Assembly: GCF_000315915.1 (NCBI RefSeq)
Contig: NC_020191.1
Location: 868,001 to 932,000, forward strand
DNA length: 64,000 bases
Reading direction: 5' to 3'
Source: Henningerozyma blattae CBS 6284
Lineage: Eukaryota > Ascomycota > Saccharomycetes > Saccharomycetales > Saccharomycetaceae
Below, one piece after another: positions 59,501 to 64,000 of this stretch. A program made the position numbers and the translations under genes. The notes under the pieces were generated by a model, which did no database searches, had not been told where the DNA came from, and saw nothing but the letters and a program-made list of their open reading frames with translations. Positions within the stretch are counted from its first letter, which is position 1, and the number at the start of each line of letters is the position of its first letter.

Positions 59501-60637
59501 ATCAAAATTAAAAGAAGCAATTTTTTGTTTCTGAGTTTCAGTTAGTGACAATCCTTGTAAACTATGTCTAATGACTTTCATACCAATTGTGTCGACAGAC
59601 AGCAATTCTCCAGCATCTTTTTCAATTGTATCAATATTTTCATTAAGATCCCATTTCTTAGATATTTCTGTATCGTCTGGATCTAAAATTGCCTCTTCAG
59701 AAGGAGATGTTTTTAATTGTTGCAAAGTTGGGTCGTCATTTTTTAAATCGTTTGTATTAGTTTCGGGGATTGATTTAGCACTTTTTATGGGCGGTATCGT
59801 CTTTTCTGTATCCTCTGAAGGATAAGATGGATTTTTATCAAATATATTTCGAATCGCTATTGGTAATTCAGAAGCCTCAACTAGGTTCAAATCACGTAGT
59901 AATTTATAATCATTTAAAGTAAAAATATCTGTATTCTTAAGCACAGCTTTTTTAGCATTTTTATTGTTGGACATTGAAAAAAAAGTATTAATATCAGTGA
60001 TATATGATCCAAAATCGGAACGCTTTGAAAAAGATAATGCAAAATGGACCAATATTGCTATCGTTCTGTCATTATAAGTAGAATCAGGGAAATGCTTCTC
60101 TAAATCACGTGTAACTTTTAGACTCAAGTCAGATAATTTTTTTATTTTACCAGAATCAGCTAAATATGACAAATACATGTTGTAATCATCGATAAAGTTA
60201 ATCCTATGTGGTTTAATGGCGTATAGTGACTCTAAAATATGAAATGCACGATCGACATAGTTAGAACACAAACAAGCTTCTAATAAAGACCATAATTGCA
60301 TGACACTTCTATTTGTTGAAGAGCTGTTTATTATTGACCTGTAAGATCTATCAAAAGGTTCAAAATTTGGATTTATGCTAAACTTGGAAGACTTCCAAAA
60401 ACCCAAATCTATTTGGGGCTTATTAAGTTTCCTTTGTTGAGGGGCCACTTCAAATGATGATTTTACAGAACTATTGTTCACGTCCAAAGATGCAAGGAGA
60501 TTAGAACCTTTTGACGAAATATACCTCTTACAGCTGTCATTACAACCAATAAAACGCGAGCTTAGACTTGACGCAGTACTAGATGAAACTGCAAGATTCA
60601 GGTTAACTGAACGAGATCTTACTGTTGACCTCAACAT
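56579..60637 (-). CDS. RPO41: Mitochondrial RNA polymerase
   Basis: Single-subunit, T7-like polymerase that transcribes mitochondrial DNA with the factor Mtf1 and also primes replication. The 1352 residues compare with 1351 in S. cerevisiae. A basic, Ser/Arg-rich N-terminus ([20 protein letters not shown]) is a typical mitochondrial presequence. An N-terminal extension (to about 400) precedes the polymerase core. Core motifs include [19 protein letters not shown], the catalytic Asp in [18 protein letters not shown] (near 945), [20 protein letters not shown] and the second catalytic Asp in [11 protein letters not shown] (near 1190). The start is the ATG at 60637. Convergent with MOB2 and tandem with TUB2, as on chromosome VI left. 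Confidence 0.97.
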   Translation of the reverse strand: MLRSTVRSRSVNLNLAVSSSTASSLSSRFIGCNDSCKRYISSKGSNLLASLDVNNSSVKSSFEVAPQQRKLNKPQIDLGFWKSSKFSINPNFEPFDRSYRSIINSSSTNRSVMQLWSLLEACLCSNYVDRAFHILESLYAIKPHRINFIDDYNMYLSYLADSGKIKKLSDLSLKVTRDLEKHFPDSTYNDRTIAILVHFALSFSKRSDFGSYITDINTFFSMSNNKNAKKAVLKNTDIFTLNDYKLLRDLNLVEASELPIAIRNIFDKNPSYPSEDTEKTIPPIKSAKSIPETNTNDLKNDDPTLQQLKTSPSEEAILDPDDTEISKKWDLNENIDTIEKDAGELLSVDTIGMKVIRHSLQGLSLTETQKQKIASFNFDSETSILATKLEDKSVDFYEIYCSLKTDAEREKFDEFLENFNQDRQRVLETRSTEAAKERWKHDFMDAKSRGEAPFEKKLNVKLWEWYSQMLPLIKKEVEQANELLQDSLIDKRKAGGISSDYAPYLNLVDPEKMCVITILELLKLNSTGGVFEGMRTARAVISVGKAIELEFRSEQLIRNEMHTFKNVSTKPHVFKKYVWSAKKRLRDHNIEKSKIEWPQAARAQIGSIMISTLLHVAKVNVRGHDPKTNKYVYGELPAFSHSYQYHNGAKIGVLKIHKSLIKQLNGERLATSVQPQQMPMIVKPRKWVSWNSGGYHYSQSILIRTRDSPEQVAYLKAVSEENLIPTIYSGLNVIGLTGWTVNRKVFNVLSEVWNTGKQFLDIPGIQDDMVVLPPLPSNAEPEEVREWKLKNKEIANKISSDRSVRCDSNYKLEIARAFLGEKIYFPHNLDFRGRAYPLSPHFNHLGNDMSRGLLIFWKGRRLGPQGLKWLKVHLANLFGYDKASLDDRIAFANQHIEDLKDSAEHPLDGKGWWQSADKPWQALATCMELNEAFKLENPEDFISHQPVHQDGTCNGLQHYAALGGDVEGAIQVNLVPSPKPQDVYNHVAKLVEARLDVAAKEGDETAKILQGKITRKVVKQTVMTNVYGVTFIGATRQIAKQLTEKFDDKQLAFEYGGYLAKHVFAAIRESFKGAHEIQDWLGECSKRISRAIRLDVDSKSFRNGNKPDFMSSVIWTTPLGLPIVQPYRDESKKQIKTNLQTIFIADPLAVNPVNARRQKSGFPPNFIHSLDASHMLLSATKCGEHGLDFASVHDSYWTHACDVDKMNYLLREEFIKLHEVDLIERLKTEFNQRYKDYLQVCKIPRTSPLARKIVECRKQLSTKLGRPATLADEIHEEKIRKELLNSIESEKQEAGKNMVTTVSIAEDYKDIDTLLKATACHMPILTPLTLPPIPTKGQFDVQELRKSAYFFS

Positions 60638-61369
60638 AGCTGAATATTATTGATAAGATAGTAATTGACTATCCGTAATTATCTATATGAATATTGCTAT
60701 TATTCAGGATATTATCTCATCTTTTAAATTAGTCTATATTAAAAGCTTAAATCAAATTTTTCACGAATTCCTATATTGATATTTTTTCTTTCAGGCAATA
60801 CCTAATTTTGGAATCGCTTTACGACTTCTAGAAGGCCGGGTAAAAGTATTTTGCTGTCCGCTCATATCCTACACTACATGATAGGTAATACTGAAATTTA
60901 AAAGTGTAAGTATAAAATTAAATATGTTAAAGTAATGAAAAATTATTAAGACAATAATAAAGGATGAAGTTTCAGGTATCGAATTTGAATTAAATTAAAT
61001 TATATATAGTAGTATAATAGACACTCAAATATGGTTACATATAAATATATTCAGAGAATACACCAATATAGATCCACATGCTTGGCTTGTCGAGTAATAA
61101 TAGTAAATAGGAATAGGTAGATACTAGAGCATTCAAAATATTAGTTATAAAATTCTCAATATTATAAGATCATGTAATGATTCACTATAGTATGGTATAA
61201 TATGGTATTGAATGGTATTAACAGTTAGAATGAGAGATATAGTATTGTGTGAAATATGAATCTGATTGTTTAATGGAGAGAAGTAATAGCAAGGAAGAGG
61301 ATAAAAATGAAGGAAAAGAATAAGGATAAAAAATCAAATCAAAATATAATACAATGCTAAGTAATCTGC
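60638..61369. other. TUB2-RPO41 intergenic region
   Basis: 732 bp carrying the TUB2 3' UTR and RPO41 promoter; strongly AT-rich from 60890 onward, with short TATGGTAT repeats near 61190-61220. No gene is seen. Confidence 0.65.
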
Positions 61370-62749
61370 TTATTCAAAAGATTCTGCCATTTGTTGATCT
61401 TGTTGTGGAATAGGTTCTGGCTCATTATCGTACACTTCGTCATTTAAGTCTTCATCACCAACAGTAGCTTCTTGATATTGTTGATATTCACTAACTAAAT
61501 CATTCATATTAGCTTCAGCTTCTGTGAATTCCATTTCATCCATACCTTCTGTAGTATACCAATGTAAGAAAGCCTTTCTCTTGAACATGACAGAGAATTG
61601 ACTGCCAACTCTTCTAAATAATTCTTGAATAGATGTAGAGTTACCAATAAAAGTGGCAGACATATCTAAGCCCTTAGGAGGAACTGAACAGACAGATGTT
61701 TGTACGTTATTTGGAATCCATTCAACAAAGTATGAGGAATTTCTTGTTTGTACTTTTAACATTTCATCTTCAACTTCTTTAACCGAAACTTTACCTCTGA
61801 AAAAGGCGGCAACAGTCAAATATCTACCTTTTCTTGGATCAGAAGCAGCCATCATATTCTTAGGATCAAACATTTGTTGAGTTAATTCTGGAACAGTCAA
61901 AGATCTAAATGATTGGGAACCCATAGCAGTTAGTGGAGCATAGCCAACCATGAAAAAATGTAAACGCGGGAATGGAACTAAGTTAACAGCCAACTTTCTT
62001 AGATCAGAATTTAGTTGACCTGGGTAACGTAGAGAAGTGGTAACACCAGACATAACACTGGAAACTAAGTTATTCAAATCATTGTAAGAAGGTTGTTGTA
62101 ATTTTAGAGTTCTTTGACAAATATCATACAAGGCTTCATTATCAATACAGAAAGTTTCATCAGAATATTCAACCAATTGGTGGACAGAAAGAGTAGCGTT
62201 ATAAGGTTCAACAACGGTATCAGAAGTCTTTGGAGAGGGGACAACAGAGAAAGTAGCCATCATTCTATCTGGGTATTCTTCTCTGATTTTGGAAATCAAC
62301 AAAGTACCCATACCAGAACCAGTACCACCACCTAAAGAGTGAGTGATTTGGAAACCTTGCAAAGAATCACACCCTTCAGCTTCACGTCTAATAACATCCA
62401 TAACTGAATCAACTAATTCAGCACCTTCAGTGTAATGACCTTTAGCCCAAACATTACCTGCTGAAGATTGGCCGAAAATATAGTTGTCAGGTCTAAACAA
62501 GTTTCCTAGTTCTGAGTTCTTAACGGTATCAATAGTACCTGGTTCTAAATCGACATTGACGGATCTTGGGACATATTTACCAGAAGAGGCTTCATTGAAA
62601 TAAACACCTAGACGAGCTTTTTGAATATCATCAGTACCATGGTAGTTACCGTTGTAATCCAAACCGTGTTCACCACAGATTGTTTCCCAAAAGGCAGCAC
62701 CGATTTGATTACCACATTGACCGGTTGAAATATGGATGATTTCTCTCAT
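61370..62749 (-). CDS. TUB2: Beta-tubulin
   Basis: Forms the alpha/beta heterodimer of microtubules. The product is 459 residues (457 in S. cerevisiae). It begins MREI, the tetrapeptide that triggers tubulin mRNA autoregulation in animals. The GTP motif [10 protein letters not shown] is at about residues 140-149. The C-terminus is an acidic tail ([14 protein letters not shown]... ESFE), somewhat richer in Gln/Pro than usual. Codon use shows the bias of a highly expressed gene. It is tandem with RPO41 and divergent from the truncated gene at the right edge; in S. cerevisiae YPT1 occupies that place. Confidence 0.98.
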   Translation of the reverse strand: MREIIHISTGQCGNQIGAAFWETICGEHGLDYNGNYHGTDDIQKARLGVYFNEASSGKYVPRSVNVDLEPGTIDTVKNSELGNLFRPDNYIFGQSSAGNVWAKGHYTEGAELVDSVMDVIRREAEGCDSLQGFQITHSLGGGTGSGMGTLLISKIREEYPDRMMATFSVVPSPKTSDTVVEPYNATLSVHQLVEYSDETFCIDNEALYDICQRTLKLQQPSYNDLNNLVSSVMSGVTTSLRYPGQLNSDLRKLAVNLVPFPRLHFFMVGYAPLTAMGSQSFRSLTVPELTQQMFDPKNMMAASDPRKGRYLTVAAFFRGKVSVKEVEDEMLKVQTRNSSYFVEWIPNNVQTSVCSVPPKGLDMSATFIGNSTSIQELFRRVGSQFSVMFKRKAFLHWYTTEGMDEMEFTEAEANMNDLVSEYQQYQEATVGDEDLNDEVYDNEPEPIPQQDQQMAESFE

Positions 62750-63712
62750 TTTTTTTGTTATATGTTATTATAGTCTATTGAATTATTTTAATTCAAATGT
62801 AATTCGTGGTATTGTTCCTTTTGATGCTTATAAATATAAAATTAGATGTAGATCGTAATTTTTTTTTTTTGATACTTCAAACTCTAGACTGTAAACTTCT
62901 AATTTGATTCCAATATTCAAAACAGATAATATAACAACCAAAAAACAGTAAGGTATATATATATATGAATGTGCTTATATTAATCTTAAAAATTTAAATC
63001 AAAAAAAAAATTTATAAAAGCAGAAAACCGTATGCAACTGAAATGAGAATTCAGATCAAAGAATATTTTTATTCCAATTGCTAACGTGTACTATTAAACT
63101 AAGGTTTAATCTAATAGGACCCACATACCTTCCCATTGATGAAAGATATTATGTTGATGGCGATCATGAGGATCTACTTGGTTAATGCCATCCAGAATTC
63201 AGAACCTGGGTAAATGATTCTTGGGCCAGTAACTTTGTTTGTTAGATTTCTGGTTAGTTTCATGTCGCGTTTTGTTTTGTTTTCGAGATTTGTGAGATAG
63301 CGGATTTCCTCATATTTCATATTCTCTGTTGACGCGATTCCCTTTTTGGGAATGCCGTCGTTGCAGATGACTTCATTTTCCTTCTTCGGAAGAATTGGTT
63401 ATGTGATCACGTGATTGTTTGGGATTTTCGTGTTGAAACGCGTAAACAAAATGCACGGATGTATTGATTGCCGTAATAGGTAGATTTCCTTATTTTAGCC
63501 GCCGAAGTTGGTATTTTTCTTTTTCTTCTTCTTTTTTGCTTTCTTTTTCAACTTTACTTTTTTTATATAACTTTTCAGTAAAAGAATCTCAAAAAGCTCT
63601 TGGCGGCTAGAGTAAATCTTTATTAAGATAGCTCCTTTAAAAATATGAGATTTGCACTAATATTGAAGCATTAAAAAATCTTTAAACTGATAAAGATTGA
63701 ATTCTGCTGAAG
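62750..63712. other. Divergent TUB2 promoter region
   Basis: 963 bp with no coding sequence. ATCACGTGAT at 63404-63413 is a palindromic Cbf1-type site. Poly-A/T tracts lie at about 62858-62870 and 63001-63010. Confidence 0.6.
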
Positions 63713-64000
63713 ATGAGTGAAGGCAATATTTCTAATTTACTTGACACTAATATTTTTGATAACACTTCAAGAGACTATGGCACTTCAGATGAGAACTCTA
63801 GGGCGCCAACGACTACTCTATGTACTAGCAGACAGATAGTTAAGAACAATTCAGCTGCTAAACTAACAACTTTGAAGGGTAATCAAATTAATAACAAAAA
63901 GAGAGTAGATAATTCCAACACCAGAAACACCTTCTCTAAACGAATAAATTCTTCTTTATTAAACCCTTTAATCTTTTCCAATACAAACTCAAGACTTGCT
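63713..64000 (+). CDS. 5' part of an unrecognised gene, cut by the window edge
   Basis: An ATG at 63713 opens 96 codons with no stop before the end of the window. The product is Asn/Ser/Thr-rich (MSEGNISNLLDTNIFDNTSR...) with a basic patch near residues 60-66; such N-termini are common in yeast regulatory proteins. I recognise no domain. It is not YPT1, the S. cerevisiae neighbour of TUB2. Confidence 0.65.
   Translation, partial: MSEGNISNLLDTNIFDNTSRDYGTSDENSRAPTTTLCTSRQIVKNNSAAKLTTLKGNQINNKKRVDNSNTRNTFSKRINSSLLNPLIFSNTNSRLA

Noticed and set aside
63404..63520. ATCACGTG as centromere element CDEI
   Set aside because: No long stretch of very high A+T follows and no CDEIII-like TTTCCGAA core is present at the right distance; the same holds for the CACGTG boxes near 430, 22843, 36569 and 51597.
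1..64000. tRNA genes (searched by eye for GGTTCRANTCC box B and its complement)
   Set aside because: None of the partial matches has an A box at the right distance or a foldable cloverleaf.

Overview
The window is nuclear DNA of a budding yeast of the family Saccharomycetaceae. Most genes are intron-poor and AT-rich. The two spliced genes (RPL22, MOB2) use the yeast GTATGT / TACTAAC / YAG signals. Nearly every long ORF matches a known Saccharomyces cerevisiae protein by recall of its sequence; no database search was possible. Genes whose S. cerevisiae orthologues lie on chromosome VI left (TUB2, RPO41, MOB2, RIM15, HAC1, AGX1, GYP8, BST1, EPL1, BUD27, SMX2) alternate with genes from chromosome XII (FRS1, REX2, SHM2, SPT8). 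Several genes expected between them (STE2, CAK1, CAF16, ERG3, FRS2, GAT1, YPT1) are absent. I read this as a lineage that inherited the whole-genome duplication and then lost different copies than S. cerevisiae did. I cannot name the genus.

Layout, left to right. At 0.6-10.6 kb is a chromosome-II-like block: RPG1/TIF32, SEC18 and TEC1, without the SPT7 and UBC4 that separate the last two in S. cerevisiae. An unrecognised gene (10.9-11.6 kb) and SMX2 mark the switch to the VI/XII block. At 12.8-15.2 kb is a decayed Ty3/gypsy retrotransposon whose integrase is split between opposite strands. Then follow an unrecognised low-complexity gene (16.4-17.3 kb), BUD27, EPL1, BST1, GYP8, SPT8, SHM2, AGX1, HAC1, REX2, RIM15, FRS1, RPL22, MOB2, RPO41, TUB2 and the 5' part of an unrecognised gene that runs off the right end. 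I found no tRNA, rRNA, snoRNA with convincing boxes, CRISPR array or point centromere.

Functionally this is mostly housekeeping: translation (RPG1, FRS1, RPL22), splicing (SMX2), vesicle traffic and ER quality control (SEC18, GYP8, BST1, HAC1), chromatin (EPL1 in NuA4, SPT8 in SAGA), glycine/one-carbon metabolism (SHM2 and AGX1, adjacent), signalling (RIM15, MOB2, TEC1), mitochondrial transcription and RNA turnover (RPO41, REX2) and cytoskeleton (TUB2).

The unusual content is mostly in the spacers: a sharply GC-rich island between SEC18 and TEC1 that extends into TEC1 codon usage, a 25-bp perfect inverted repeat, complementary hexamer arrays on both sides of TEC1, a cluster of seven TGTCCGG sites between BUD27 and EPL1, many 9-24 bp tandem duplications, and a HAC1 gene whose Ire1 splice hairpin does not look canonical.
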